This document shows positions 7,759 through 16,953 of a stretch of DNA of 45,796 bases, one piece after another. Position numbers and translations under genes: made by a program. The DNA is taken from contig NZ_QLIT01000147.1 in assembly GCF_003574485.1 (NCBI RefSeq), positions 1-45,796 of the forward strand, given 5' to 3'. Each line of letters begins with the position of its first letter. Positions within the stretch are counted from its first letter, which is position 1. This DNA comes from Facilibium subflavum (GTDB lineage Bacteria; Pseudomonadota; Gammaproteobacteria; Francisellales; Francisellaceae). The notes under the pieces are model-generated. The model was not told the origin of the DNA. It saw nothing but the letters and a program-made list of their open reading frames with translations, and made no database searches.

Positions 7759-9813
7759 CTATCCAATACCACTATGTTTTAATAGCGCATCGACTTCAGG
7801 CGCACGACCACGTAATTTAAAGAACAAATCAGCCATTTTTTGCGCACCCCCTTTTTCAAGCACGCATGTTAAAAAGCGCTTTCCCGTTTCTTTATCAAGA
7901 ATATCACCTGTCTCTTCAAACATTGCAAAGGCGTCACTTGATAAAACTTCAGCCCATTTATAACTGTAATAGCCTGCTGCATAGCCACCTGCAAAAATAT
8001 GGGCAAAGCTATTTTCAAAACGATTATACTCCGGGACATCAATCAAGGCTGTGTCTTTTCTTATTTCAGTTAAAATGTGATGCACATCGATACTCTTAGC
8101 ATCCGCTTTATGCAACGCCATGTCAAATAAAGCAAATTCCAGTTGTCGCACCATCATCATGGCAGATTGAAACTTTCTTGAAGCCAGTAGTTTTTCAAAT
8201 TGTGCTTTTTGTAATGGCTGGCCTGTTGTAATATGTTTAGATATAAGCGCAAGAGACTGAGGTTGCCAGCAGAAGTTTTCCATAAACTGGCTTGGCAGCT
8301 CAACGGCATCCCACTCAACCCCATTGATCCCTGAAATTGGCAGATAATCCACCTGAGTTAAAATATGATGCAAAGCGTGTCCAAACTCATGGAACAAAGT
8401 CAACACCTCATTATGGGTTAACAAAGCTTCTTTGTTTGGCTCAGGCGGCATAAAATTACAAGTCACATAAGCAACTGGCAACTGTATTTCACCTTGTTGC
8501 TTTTTATAACGCACTTGGCATTCATCCATCCAGGCACCATCTCGCTTATTCTTTCTGGCAAATAAATCAATCAGCACCTTGCCACGGATTTGATCGTCCG
8601 CATCATAAAACGCATAAAGCTGTGTATTTTCTTCATAGCGGTCGAATTCAGGCTCGTGGATTGCTTTGATACCATAAATTTCAGCTAATATATCAAATAA
8701 CCCTTTTAATACCTGAGATAATGGGAAATAAGGCCTTAACTCATCTTCAGTAAAGTCAAACAAATGCTTTTTTAGCTTTTCACTATAATAGCTGACATCC
8801 CAGGGTTTAAGCTGCCCTTCAAGCCCATGCGCATTTGCAAATAGCTGTAAAGTTTCCAGCTCTTGCTTTGCCTGTGGTTTTGCTTTTTGCAGCAAATCAT
8901 GTAAAAACTGCTCAACAGTATCAACATCCTTGGCCATTTTTGTTTCTAATGAAACTTCAGCGTAATTTTCCATGCCCAACAGCTGTGCTTTTTTTTGTCT
9001 TAGATTCAAAATCTCCTGCATAAGCTTTGTGTTATCATAACTTTTATCATCCGCATAACTTGAAGCACGCGTTGTATAAGCTTGATAAAACTTCTGGCGC
9101 AATTGCCGATTATCAGCCTGTTGCATTACTGCAAGATAAGTGGGCCCATCCAGCCCAAGCACATACCCTTGCTTTTGTTGCATTTTCGCTTTATCAAAAG
9201 CGGCATTAATCACCTGTTGAGATAATCCCTCAAGTTCACTTTGACTCTTCGTACAGTATTGCCATGCCATTGTTGCATCCAAAACATTGTTTTCAAACTC
9301 GCTTTGTTTTTTTGATAAGGCAATACTCATTTCTTTAAACTGTTGGCGTTTATCATCCGCTAGCGCAATGCCTGAAAGTTTAAAATCTAAAATTGCATCT
9401 TCAATCGCTTTTTTTTGCGCAAAATCAAGAGTTTTATCTTGATTTAAAACTTGCTGGTAAGCGTTTAATAATCGTTTATCTTGCGAGGACTCAGTCATAT
9501 ACTCTGAAACTTTTTCTAAAGCCTGTTGATATACTTCACGTAATTTTGGCGTATTTTTTACCGCATTTAAATGTGCAATTGGGCCAAATGCCTGTGATAG
9601 TTTATCTTCTGCTTCATCAAGCTTATAAATGAAATCTTGCCATGTAAAGTTTTGTGTTTCTAGTAAACTTTCTTTAAGTTGCCGACATTTCACAAGGTTC
9701 AGATCCACTTCTTTAGCGGCCAAATCTGGATCAAAAGCTGAAAAACAAGGCAGATCCGACTCTTTAACGCAATCACTTACTGACATATGATAAATCCTAT
9801 ATTTGTACTTCAT
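7759..9813 (-). CDS. prlC: Oligopeptidase A, M3 family zinc metallopeptidase
   Basis: 684 residues, close to E. coli PrlC. The catalytic zinc motif HEFGH is at residues 475-479, with the third ligand Glu in AVELPSQFMENF about 26 residues later. The soluble enzyme degrades short peptides, including cleaved signal peptides, in the cytoplasm. Two starts are plausible: ATG 9813 with AAAGG upstream, or ATG 9783 (MSVSDCVK) with TAGGA upstream; the longer one is given. The gene is transcribed away from the M50 protease gene and leads into yraN. Confidence 0.95.
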   Translation of the reverse strand: MKYKYRIYHMSVSDCVKESDLPCFSAFDPDLAAKEVDLNLVKCRQLKESLLETQNFTWQDFIYKLDEAEDKLSQAFGPIAHLNAVKNTPKLREVYQQALEKVSEYMTESSQDKRLLNAYQQVLNQDKTLDFAQKKAIEDAILDFKLSGIALADDKRQQFKEMSIALSKKQSEFENNVLDATMAWQYCTKSQSELEGLSQQVINAAFDKAKMQQKQGYVLGLDGPTYLAVMQQADNRQLRQKFYQAYTTRASSYADDKSYDNTKLMQEILNLRQKKAQLLGMENYAEVSLETKMAKDVDTVEQFLHDLLQKAKPQAKQELETLQLFANAHGLEGQLKPWDVSYYSEKLKKHLFDFTEDELRPYFPLSQVLKGLFDILAEIYGIKAIHEPEFDRYEENTQLYAFYDADDQIRGKVLIDLFARKNKRDGAWMDECQVRYKKQQGEIQLPVAYVTCNFMPPEPNKEALLTHNEVLTLFHEFGHALHHILTQVDYLPISGINGVEWDAVELPSQFMENFCWQPQSLALISKHITTGQPLQKAQFEKLLASRKFQSAMMMVRQLEFALFDMALHKADAKSIDVHHILTEIRKDTALIDVPEYNRFENSFAHIFAGGYAAGYYSYKWAEVLSSDAFAMFEETGDILDKETGKRFLTCVLEKGGAQKMADLFFKLRGRAPEVDALLKHSGIG

Positions 9814-9869
9814 TCTTACCTTTCTTTATAATACACTTATTCCACAATAAAAAAAGCGCTTTAAATTAA

Positions 9870-10517
9870 ATGTCTATAAATTTTTCTGATATTTTTATCC
9901 ACTTTATGATGTTTATCATCCCTATGCTATTTGCCATTACATTACATGAGGCTGCGCATGGCTATATTGCTAAAATACGTGGTGACAAAACCGCGTATCT
10001 TATGGGTAGAGTAAGTCTAAATCCAATTCGCCATATCGATCCTTTAGGTACGATTATTTTACCTACAGCGATGTTTTTGCTTGGCACTGGATTTTTGTTT
10101 GGTTGGGCAAAACCTGTCCCGGTAAACTTCAACCAGTTAAAAAAACCTAAGATTGATACCATTTTAGTTGCAATTGCAGGCCCGCTTGCCAACCTTGTCA
10201 TGGCTGTTGGCTGGCTTTTACTTTGGAAATATGTGCCAAATTTTGGCTTTCATCAAATGGCGCAATTTGGCATTATACTCAACCTGATGCTTATGGTGTT
10301 TAACCTTTTGCCTATCCCACCATTAGATGGTAGTCGGATTATAAGCGCAATATTACCTTATAAGGCTGCATTAAAATATAATGCACTTGAACGCTGGGGG
10401 TTTTTAATCGTTCTTGTATTATTATTTATTCCAATTGGGCAAAGTAATCTATTAGCCATGATACTGATACCTATTATTAATAAACTCCTATTAACCCTTC
10501 AATGGCTTTTTTTATAA
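9870..10517 (+). CDS. Site-2-protease-like M50 membrane metalloprotease
   Basis: 215 residues with about five membrane segments. The zinc motif HEAAH sits in the first segments (ITLHEAAHGYIAK) and the second conserved element NLLPIPPLDGSRI supplies the distal Asp; both are hallmarks of the compact M50B group resembling SpoIVFB/YwhC proteases. It lacks a PDZ domain, so it is not RseP. The likely role is intramembrane proteolysis, with an unknown substrate. It diverges from prlC over a 56-base gap and is followed after 12 bases by the Mth938-like gene, suggesting one transcript. Confidence 0.88.
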   Translation: MSINFSDIFIHFMMFIIPMLFAITLHEAAHGYIAKIRGDKTAYLMGRVSLNPIRHIDPLGTIILPTAMFLLGTGFLFGWAKPVPVNFNQLKKPKIDTILVAIAGPLANLVMAVGWLLLWKYVPNFGFHQMAQFGIILNLMLMVFNLLPIPPLDGSRIISAILPYKAALKYNALERWGFLIVLVLLFIPIGQSNLLAMILIPIINKLLLTLQWLFL

Positions 10518-10529
10518 ACAGGGGAATCT

Positions 10530-10901
10530 ATGCAACTTGAATTAGAAATACCCGATAGTGATATTTATGTAAAGCATTATACCGCTGGTATAATTAAGCT
10601 TGCGAATACCACACACAATAAGAGTATCATCTTTGATCGACATGCTATTATTCAAGAAAACTGGCCAGTTAAAACAGTTGACGAGCTAACTCTGGAGAGC
10701 ATTGAAATTCTTCTTGATGCACCTTGTGATATTATTTTACTTGGCACTGGTGTGAAAACTACCCTTCCACCTAATGACGTTATTGCTACCTTTGCCCGTG
10801 CTGGAAAAGCGCTTGATTTTATGAGCTCGGATGCCGCATGTCGCACATTTAACATACTCGCCCAAGAAGCCCGCGAGGTTATTGCCGCAATTATTGCATG
10901 A
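10530..10901 (+). CDS. Mth938/NDUFAF3-like domain protein (DUF498)
   Basis: 123 residues. The stretch DIILLGTGVKTTLPP followed by GKALDFMSSDAACRTFNIL is the signature of the Mth938/DUF498 family, related to mitochondrial complex I assembly factor NDUFAF3. The bacterial role is not established. A ribosome-binding site GGGGA lies about 8 bases before the ATG. It follows the M50 protease gene closely, and a separate promoter precedes the next lipoprotein gene. Confidence 0.82.
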   Translation: MQLELEIPDSDIYVKHYTAGIIKLANTTHNKSIIFDRHAIIQENWPVKTVDELTLESIEILLDAPCDIILLGTGVKTTLPPNDVIATFARAGKALDFMSSDAACRTFNILAQEAREVIAAIIA

Positions 10902-10927
10902 AAACTTCGAAAAAAGCATTACCATAA

Positions 10928-10955
10928 TTGATAATTATCTGATATAAGCTAAGAT
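10928..10955 (+). promoter_or_regulatory. Putative sigma-70 promoter of the lipoprotein gene
   Basis: TTGATA at 10928-10933 and TAAGAT at 10950-10955 are 16 bases apart, about 55 bases before the lipoprotein ATG. AAGAAGGA at 10992-10999 is a good ribosome-binding site for ATG 11009. This is pattern-based only. Confidence 0.45.
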
Positions 10956-11008
10956 TGTAGAGTGTTCTCATTTGTTCAATTGTTAAAAATAAAGAAGGAT
11001 CGTTAACC

Positions 11009-11563
11009 ATGAAAAAGATTATCATGCTCACCGCTATCTCCTCTGCTGTTTTATTATCTGCATGTGCTAGCAATCAAAACACTAACAAGCCGCCTGAAGG
11101 AAATTTCCATGACTGGTATCAAAACATGCACAACAACAAGGATCAGGCGAAGGATAATACAAAAGCGCAGGTTACCCCTCAAAAAGCACAAAAGCCTGTA
11201 ACATCATCTCAAATGACTACCACAACACAGGATAACAATATCCCTCAGTCAGAGGTTAAATTAAGTGTTAAAGATGATCGCTTAATCGCAAAACTTTATA
11301 CCAATTGGAATAGTGCTAAGCAAGGAACATTACAACTGCACTGGATTGCACCACCAAATTCACAATGTATCAGTACAACATTCCCTATCATGAAATATAA
11401 AGAAAATCGTGACTATTCTTGGGCATATCGCACCTTAGACCACAACGCAAAAGGACTTAATGTCAGTTGCGCTGGCTTGTGGCAAGTAGAGGTTATCTAC
11501 AAACCAACCAAGCAAATCGTTGGTAGTGCATCACTTAATGTCCCTAAGGACTTTAATAAGTAA
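11009..11563 (+). CDS. Putative lipoprotein of unknown function
   Basis: 184 residues. The N-terminus has a lipoprotein signal: two lysines, a hydrophobic stretch and the lipobox LLSAC with the acylated Cys at residue 19. A Gln/Lys/Thr-rich linker (about 22-75) precedes a globular C-terminal domain with beta-rich character and two cysteines that may pair. The residue after Cys is Ala, compatible with outer-membrane sorting. I do not recognise the C-terminal domain; its size and single-domain layout recall small exported proteins of unknown role. Strong AAGAAGGA ribosome-binding site. Confidence 0.75.
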   Translation: MKKIIMLTAISSAVLLSACASNQNTNKPPEGNFHDWYQNMHNNKDQAKDNTKAQVTPQKAQKPVTSSQMTTTTQDNNIPQSEVKLSVKDDRLIAKLYTNWNSAKQGTLQLHWIAPPNSQCISTTFPIMKYKENRDYSWAYRTLDHNAKGLNVSCAGLWQVEVIYKPTKQIVGSASLNVPKDFNK

Positions 11564-11644
11564 CAAACATACCTAGAGATATTTTATCACCTCATATTTC
11601 TTTCTTTATCTTATTTTACAAACAGTTGTCCATAAACACTTCAC

Positions 11645-11821
11645 GGTAGTATGCTATACCCATCGTAAATCATTCTGAGGTGTTCGATGTCGAAGAAGTT
11701 TTTGAGCGATTGGATTGCAGGTAATAGCAAGGACTATTGGCAAAATTACATCGCTCAAAAATACAAGAAATGCGATGACAGAAATACTGTAAAATGATTT
11801 GTGATGGGTATATACCACTAT
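11645..11821. mobile_element. MITE-like inverted-repeat element
   Basis: The core TATACCCATC..AAATCATT near 11655-11674 is repeated inverted as AATGATTTG..GATGGGTATA at 11793-11812, with two mismatches in 20 bases. A second perfect 12-base inverted repeat lies inside (TTTTTGAGCGAT at 11699-11710, ATCGCTCAAAAA at 11750-11761). The whole unit of about 177 bases can fold into one long hairpin. It sits between the convergent lipoprotein and MFS genes and its right end overlaps the last codons of the MFS gene. Size and nested repeats fit a miniature inverted-repeat element or a structured repeat; no second copy is in this window, so mobility is inferred. Confidence 0.6.
11687..11797 (+). CDS. Possible 36-residue ORF inside the inverted-repeat element
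   Basis: ATG at 11687 is preceded by GAGGTG at 11677-11682 and opens a 36-codon frame ending in TGA at 11795-11797. The product begins MSKKFLSDWIAGNSKDYWQN and ends in a Lys/Asp-rich tail; two tryptophans and alternating charged and aromatic residues look protein-like. It lies almost entirely between the outer inverted repeats. It may be a transposase remnant or a small protein carried by the repeat, or a chance frame. No homologue is recognised. Confidence 0.3.
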   Translation: MSKKFLSDWIAGNSKDYWQNYIAQKYKKCDDRNTVK

Positions 11822-13071
11822 ATCCGCTTTGGTAGTAAAAAACATAAGGGAATACAAAGCAGTACAGATAAAGGAATAATCACAAAAGAAACCTGATACT
11901 TAATTAAATGATCCACCACGTGATAGCGCATGAAAGCAAAAGATGTCATATGAGCAATAAGCCAACCAATCAGTGGAATGAAAACTGCTGCAATAATATT
12001 ATTTACCAGGTTTACGCCTGAAACTGCTGATGCAGTTAGGCCTTTAGGCGCAATGCACTTTCCGATATCAAAGGTTAAAACCTGTGGACTTATGACAACC
12101 CCCATTAGTATAAAGCCAATTGAGAATAACCATAAAGGCATAGGAAGGTAAATAAGAATTCCTGTCATCACAAGCAATAACGTACAACTTCCTATCAATA
12201 ACGCACGATATCGATCGGTATAAGGTGCAATAAAGGCAATTAGCACACAGCCAATTGCATTTCCCATAAACAGTAATGAATTAATATTTGCCGCATCTGC
12301 TTCGATTAAATGAAATTTATACTGAACAAACCCAACACCCCACATCGTTGCCAAAACATTGATTGGCATAAATAAAAAACCGCCTATCAATGCATTTGCC
12401 CAAAAACGATAATTCAAACAGAGATGGCCTAATTGTTTGAGTTTTTGCCATAAGTTGCTTTGGTGCTTAGGCAGGCTTGCTGTGATTGCTTTTGGATTAT
12501 CTTTGATAAAGATCAACATTAAAACAAAAATAACAAATCCTATATAAGTAAAAACCTCATTACCATTGCGCCAGCCCAGATCTCTCACCAATGTCGATAG
12601 GACTGTATCGGTAAAAAAGCCGCCTAACAATCCCAATATGGTTGTTAAAGAAATAAAACTCGAGAAAAACCGTTGCGGTAGCCACATTGCGGCTAATTTT
12701 GCGGCCCCGATAAACCCAAATGCAGAACCAAAGCCCATTAATAATCTGCCGATAAAAGCCATCATAAACCCATCTGCGTGGGAGAATAAAAAATTCCCTA
12801 AAACACATGTAAACATGGCAAAAGAGACAACTATTTTTGTATTAAAACGATCTAGTATTAGTCCTGCTGGAATTTGAAATAAAATATAGGTATAAAAATA
12901 TGCCGCACCTAATAAGCCAATACCGGCGGTATTCAGTCCAAGCTCTTGAATTAAAGGAGTCACCATGACACTTGGCGCAACACGAATAAAAAAATCATAA
13001 CTGTAGAATAATGCAGCAAGCAAACAGATAAACCATGCAAAAATTGTTTTCAAGTTAAAACGATTTTTCAT
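11818..13071 (-). CDS. MFS transporter (Pht/Fpt-like)
   Basis: 417 residues with about 12 membrane segments. The opening SYDFFIRVAPSVM and IPAGLILDRFNTK, then GRLLMGFGSAFGFIGAAKLA, resemble the MFS subgroup found in Legionella (Pht) and Francisella (Fpt), several of which take up amino acids or nucleosides within host cells. Substrate is not predictable here. The stop TAG at 11818-11820 lies within the terminal part of the inverted-repeat element, so the repeat may have replaced the original C-terminal end; the protein ends LLPKRI with a near-normal length. Confidence 0.82.
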   Translation of the reverse strand: MKNRFNLKTIFAWFICLLAALFYSYDFFIRVAPSVMVTPLIQELGLNTAGIGLLGAAYFYTYILFQIPAGLILDRFNTKIVVSFAMFTCVLGNFLFSHADGFMMAFIGRLLMGFGSAFGFIGAAKLAAMWLPQRFFSSFISLTTILGLLGGFFTDTVLSTLVRDLGWRNGNEVFTYIGFVIFVLMLIFIKDNPKAITASLPKHQSNLWQKLKQLGHLCLNYRFWANALIGGFLFMPINVLATMWGVGFVQYKFHLIEADAANINSLLFMGNAIGCVLIAFIAPYTDRYRALLIGSCTLLLVMTGILIYLPMPLWLFSIGFILMGVVISPQVLTFDIGKCIAPKGLTASAVSGVNLVNNIIAAVFIPLIGWLIAHMTSFAFMRYHVVDHLIKYQVSFVIIPLSVLLCIPLCFLLPKRI

Positions 13072-13294
13072 AAATCAAGATACTTAATAAATTATTTATT
13101 TTGTAGCATTTAAACATAACTTGATTGATTTTAAAGTGTTTTTTTTAAAAAAACCTTATTTTGATCAAATAAAGTGGCACGACGCATAATTTCACACCTA
13201 AAATGCTTATTTCTTTCTACTTAAAAAATAGTTTACTTTCAGGACAAACAAGCTACTCTGTTAAAAAACATTTGCTGCCAGAAATAGATTTATC

Positions 13295-14113
13295 ATGCCT
13301 GAATTGCCAGAAGTTGAAACGGTTAAAAACGGGATTACGCCACACATCCTTAATACTTATATTGAAAAAGCGACGTTATATCGCCAAAAACTACGCTTTG
13401 AACTAGATCCTGATTTTGTGAAAAAATTAACGGGTCAAAAAATCTTGCAAACCTCACGCCGTGGCAAACACTTAATCATAAAGATGCATTCGCGCAACTT
13501 AATTATTCACCTGGGCATGTCAGGAACTTTGCAGATTACCGATAAACAAAACTATCATATCAAAAAACATGATCACATCGTTTTAACACTTAGCAACCAA
13601 AATGTTTTATTTTTTAATGATCCACGACGATTTGGTTACTGGCATATATGTGATGAAGATCCTTTGTTACACAGCTGTTTTAAAAACTATGGGCCTGAGC
13701 CTTTGAGCAATGATTTTGATGCTGCATATCTGTTTGACATCGTAAAAAGCAAAAAACAGACAATCAAATCTGTTATTATGAACAATAATATTGTCACAGG
13801 TGTTGGTAATATCTATGCCTGTGAGAGCTTGTTTCATGCTGCTATCAAACCGACACGTTTAGCAAGCGCACTTAATTATGATGAATGCAAAGCACTTTGC
13901 CAAGCTATAAAAAATGTCTTACAACAAGCAATCACTCAAGGTGGAACAACATTAAAAGACTATAAGAATGCACAAGGGAAACCTGGCTATTTCTCACAAT
14001 CATTATACGTCTATGGCAAAAAAGGGATGCCTTGCTTAAAATGCCAAAGCCTGATTGAATCCCTGGTTATTGCACAACGAAATACATTTTTCTGCCAAAA
14101 GTGCCAACGCTAA
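13295..14113 (+). CDS. mutM: Formamidopyrimidine-DNA glycosylase MutM
   Basis: 272 residues, normal length. The N-terminal PELPEVETV provides catalytic Pro2 and Glu3, the RGKHLII motif holds the beta-hairpin Lys, and the C-terminal zinc finger has four cysteines (CLKC then CQKC, about 20 residues apart). The enzyme removes 8-oxoguanine and formamidopyrimidines from DNA. The 223 bases upstream carry no gene and contain an A/T-run palindrome near 13140-13156. The gene precedes holA. Confidence 0.97.
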   Translation: MPELPEVETVKNGITPHILNTYIEKATLYRQKLRFELDPDFVKKLTGQKILQTSRRGKHLIIKMHSRNLIIHLGMSGTLQITDKQNYHIKKHDHIVLTLSNQNVLFFNDPRRFGYWHICDEDPLLHSCFKNYGPEPLSNDFDAAYLFDIVKSKKQTIKSVIMNNNIVTGVGNIYACESLFHAAIKPTRLASALNYDECKALCQAIKNVLQQAITQGGTTLKDYKNAQGKPGYFSQSLYVYGKKGMPCLKCQSLIESLVIAQRNTFFCQKCQR

Positions 14114-14244
14114 AATACTATTGGTAAGGAATAATCCTTTTGTGGATTTTTGGAAAACATTTTGCACGAGCCAATCAGTAGCTTTTGAGTTTTATCATAA
14201 AATTCGCTACACTGTTGCTCTGGTTAATTCAATACGTATCACTG

Positions 14245-15237
14245 ATGAAAGCAAACTACTTTGATGCTATAACAATACTCAAAACACGTGAGTTTCCCTG
14301 TTATATTATTACCGGTGATGAAGCCTTCCAAAAAACAAGGCTTATCGATCAAATCAGATGTCACTATCAACAGCAAGGTTTTGAGCTTGTGACTGAACAG
14401 TCTGCACAACAACAACCCGGCTTCCTTTATCAACAACATAATAACTTGAGTTTATTTTCAACTCAGCGACTTTTACAATTAAGCTTTACAAAACAGCCTG
14501 ATAAAAACACACAACAAGCCCTTAATGAGATCTGTACACAGACAAATAATAAAGAAGATCGATACTTACTTGTTTTTGACCATTTAACAAGCGCACAACA
14601 AAAAGCAAAATGGTTTCAAACACTTTCACAGAATGCTTTACACATTCAGTTATGGCCTGTGAGTATTCAAGAGGCGATACGCATCATCAAACACGAGATT
14701 AACAACCAAAAAAAAATCACGCTTAGCCATGATGCTATTGCTTTGATTGCGCAAAAAACAGAAGGAAACCTGCTTGCTGCAGATCAGATTATTCGTCTTT
14801 TATCCATGCAAGCGCAAACACAGTTTGACTGTTCAAATATTGCAGATTTTCTTGAGAACTTTATGAGTTATGATGTGTTTGATCTAACACAAAGCATTGT
14901 TTACCAGCAAAAAGCGCGATCATTATCGATCCTTCAGCAGCTGTTAAATGAACAGTTTGAGCCAGCTGTTATCTTGTGGGCAATCTTAAGAGAGTTGCGA
15001 ATTTGGATTTTACTGGCTAATCAAAACATACAGGAGCAACAAAAAACGTTTATTAGCCACAATATCTGGCGCAGCAAACAAACAGCTTATTTAAAGCTTA
15101 TTCGCTACTTTTCTTACCAACAATTAAACCATTTAATGGAAAGTTGTTTTAATATTGATCTTGTGATTAAAGGCGCCAAAAAAGGTAACATTAAACAGCA
15201 ATTAACTGCACTTATTTGTCAACTTCATCATGCTTAG
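14245..15237 (+). CDS. holA: DNA polymerase III delta subunit HolA
   Basis: 330 residues from ATG 14245; an upstream TTG at 14185 would add 20 hydrophobic residues not typical of the family. The start FDAITILKTREFPCYIITGDE matches the HolA beginning in which the protein opens the sliding clamp, and the middle (IALIAQKTEGNLLAADQII) corresponds to the helical lid of the AAA+ domain. It is the clamp-loader wrench in the replication machine. The 3' end overlaps the convergent pssA gene by 26 bases. Confidence 0.88.
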   Translation: MKANYFDAITILKTREFPCYIITGDEAFQKTRLIDQIRCHYQQQGFELVTEQSAQQQPGFLYQQHNNLSLFSTQRLLQLSFTKQPDKNTQQALNEICTQTNNKEDRYLLVFDHLTSAQQKAKWFQTLSQNALHIQLWPVSIQEAIRIIKHEINNQKKITLSHDAIALIAQKTEGNLLAADQIIRLLSMQAQTQFDCSNIADFLENFMSYDVFDLTQSIVYQQKARSLSILQQLLNEQFEPAVILWAILRELRIWILLANQNIQEQQKTFISHNIWRSKQTAYLKLIRYFSYQQLNHLMESCFNIDLVIKGAKKGNIKQQLTALICQLHHA

Positions 15238-15973
15238 TCGTTTTTGCCTGCCTGTATTTGAAAAAAACGGCCGCAAAACTGCCAGACAAGGCATATAACA
15301 TAAAAATCACAAATAATGTTATCGATGGGTCAATAAAAATAACAGCAATGAAAAAGACCACAAGCACTGCTTGGGTGAAAACAAGCTTACCCTTAAGATC
15401 AAAATCCTTAAAGCTTCTGAATTTAATATTGCTGACCATCATTGCAGATAAGTAAAGCGTAATGATCGTGGCAAAAAAAGTTACACCCCCTTGGGCAACT
15501 TTATATCCTAAACTATTGCAAAACCAGACAAACCCCGCAATCGTTGCAGCAGCTGATGGGCATGGCAATCCAGTAAAATAGCGCTTGCTCTGCTCTTCCA
15601 ACTGTGTATTAAACCGTGCAAGTCTTAAAGCAACGCACGCTAAATAGATAAATGACACCGCCCAACCAAACTGTGCAATATGTTTCACCGCCCAAAAATA
15701 AATAATAAGTGCCGGGGCAACACCGAATGAAACAATATCTGCCAATGAGTCATATTCTGCACCAAAGGCACTTTGTGTATTTGTAAGCCTTGCCACTCGA
15801 CCATCCAGACTATCCATAATTGCGGCAAGAAAAATACAAACAGCAGACAGGATAAAGTGGCTGTTAAAGGCTGAGACAATAGCAAAAAAACCAGCAAAAA
15901 GACTGGCTGAAGTAAATAAATTTGGCAAGATATAAATCCCTTTGCTGCGATGCTCTGGCTGTTCTTCTTTCAT
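15212..15973 (-). CDS. pssA: CDP-diacylglycerol--serine O-phosphatidyltransferase
   Basis: 253 residues from ATG 15973, which has AAGGA 8 bases upstream; a GTG at 16012 overlapping the ispH stop would add 13 residues. The CDP-alcohol phosphotransferase motif is complete: DSLDGRVARL, then G and two aspartates in FGAEYDSLAD. Several membrane helices follow. The enzyme makes phosphatidylserine, the precursor of phosphatidylethanolamine, at the inner membrane. This membrane-bound form differs from the E. coli PssA. It is the last gene of the fkpB-ispH-pssA cluster. Confidence 0.93.
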   Translation of the reverse strand: MKEEQPEHRSKGIYILPNLFTSASLFAGFFAIVSAFNSHFILSAVCIFLAAIMDSLDGRVARLTNTQSAFGAEYDSLADIVSFGVAPALIIYFWAVKHIAQFGWAVSFIYLACVALRLARFNTQLEEQSKRYFTGLPCPSAAATIAGFVWFCNSLGYKVAQGGVTFFATIITLYLSAMMVSNIKFRSFKDFDLKGKLVFTQAVLVVFFIAVIFIDPSITLFVIFMLYALSGSFAAVFFKYRQAKTTKHDEVDK

Positions 15974-16008
15974 ATTGCTATCCTTTCTTATCATCTTGTT
16001 TTTAGCTT

Positions 16009-16953
16009 TCACATTTTCTGTCTTTGTTTTAATAAACGCGGCAACGGAAAAGTTACTTCTTCTTTAACACCTTCAAGCTCACTGATCTCTGCATTAAATG
16101 TGTTTTGCAAGAAAGAAACAACATCCTGCACCAAATACTCAGGTGCCGAGGCACCAGCCGTAACGCCACAACTTACTTTATCCACAAACCAGCTGGTATC
16201 AATATCGTCTTTATCATCAATTAAATAACTTTTCACTCCTGAGTTTTCAGCAAGCTCACGCAAGCGATTTGAGTTTGAGCTATTTTTGGAACCAACGACC
16301 AAAACAATGTCCACCTCTTTTGCCAATGCTTTTATCGCATTTTGCCGATTTTGTGTTGCATAACAAATATCTTCTTTTTTCGGCACAGCAATTTTGGGGT
16401 ATTTTTGTTTTAGCGCATGAACAATACCTGCTGTTTCATCGACTGATAAAGTTGTTTGTGTTGCATAGATTAAACGTGATGGATCATTCACCTGAAGCTT
16501 TTGAACATCCGCAACATTTTCTACCAAATAAATTTTAGCATACTGGTTATGATACTGCCCTAAAGTTCCTTCAACCTCTGGATGACCTTTATGGCCAATC
16601 AAAACACATTCAACACCTTCATTACTTGCTTTTTGGACTTCTTTATGCACCTTTGTTACTAAAGGACAAGTGGCATCATAGATTGTTAAATTTTTCTCTT
16701 TAGCAATTTCTTTAACACTTTGAGAGACACCATGTGCACTAAAAATACATACAGAATGATCGGGCACTTCATCTAATTCTTTAACAAAAATCGCCCCCTT
16801 TTGCTTTAAATCATTCACAACAGCACGATTATGTACGACTTCATGACGCACATATACTGGATGCTTCTCAAGATTTAATACTCTTTCAACAACATCCACT
16901 GCACGAGAAACACCTGCACAAAATCCCCTGGGATTTGCCAGTATAACTTTCAT
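16009..16953 (-). CDS. ispH: 4-hydroxy-3-methylbut-2-enyl diphosphate reductase IspH
   Basis: 314 residues. The three cysteines that hold the iron-sulfur cluster are visible in NPRGFCAGV (near residue 12), DATCPLV (near 96) and EDICYATQNRQ (near 197). It performs the last step of the MEP isoprenoid pathway, producing IPP and DMAPP. Its ATG overlaps the stop of the fkpB gene by ATGA, an arrangement conserved in gammaproteobacteria. ispG, the preceding pathway step, is at 32.5 kb. Confidence 0.97.
   Translation of the reverse strand: MKVILANPRGFCAGVSRAVDVVERVLNLEKHPVYVRHEVVHNRAVVNDLKQKGAIFVKELDEVPDHSVCIFSAHGVSQSVKEIAKEKNLTIYDATCPLVTKVHKEVQKASNEGVECVLIGHKGHPEVEGTLGQYHNQYAKIYLVENVADVQKLQVNDPSRLIYATQTTLSVDETAGIVHALKQKYPKIAVPKKEDICYATQNRQNAIKALAKEVDIVLVVGSKNSSNSNRLRELAENSGVKSYLIDDKDDIDTSWFVDKVSCGVTAGASAPEYLVQDVVSFLQNTFNAEISELEGVKEEVTFPLPRLLKQRQKM

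Noticed and set aside
8835-9632. Several plus-strand frames across prlC
   Set aside because: They are antisense to a well-conserved peptidase and show no start signal or family pattern.
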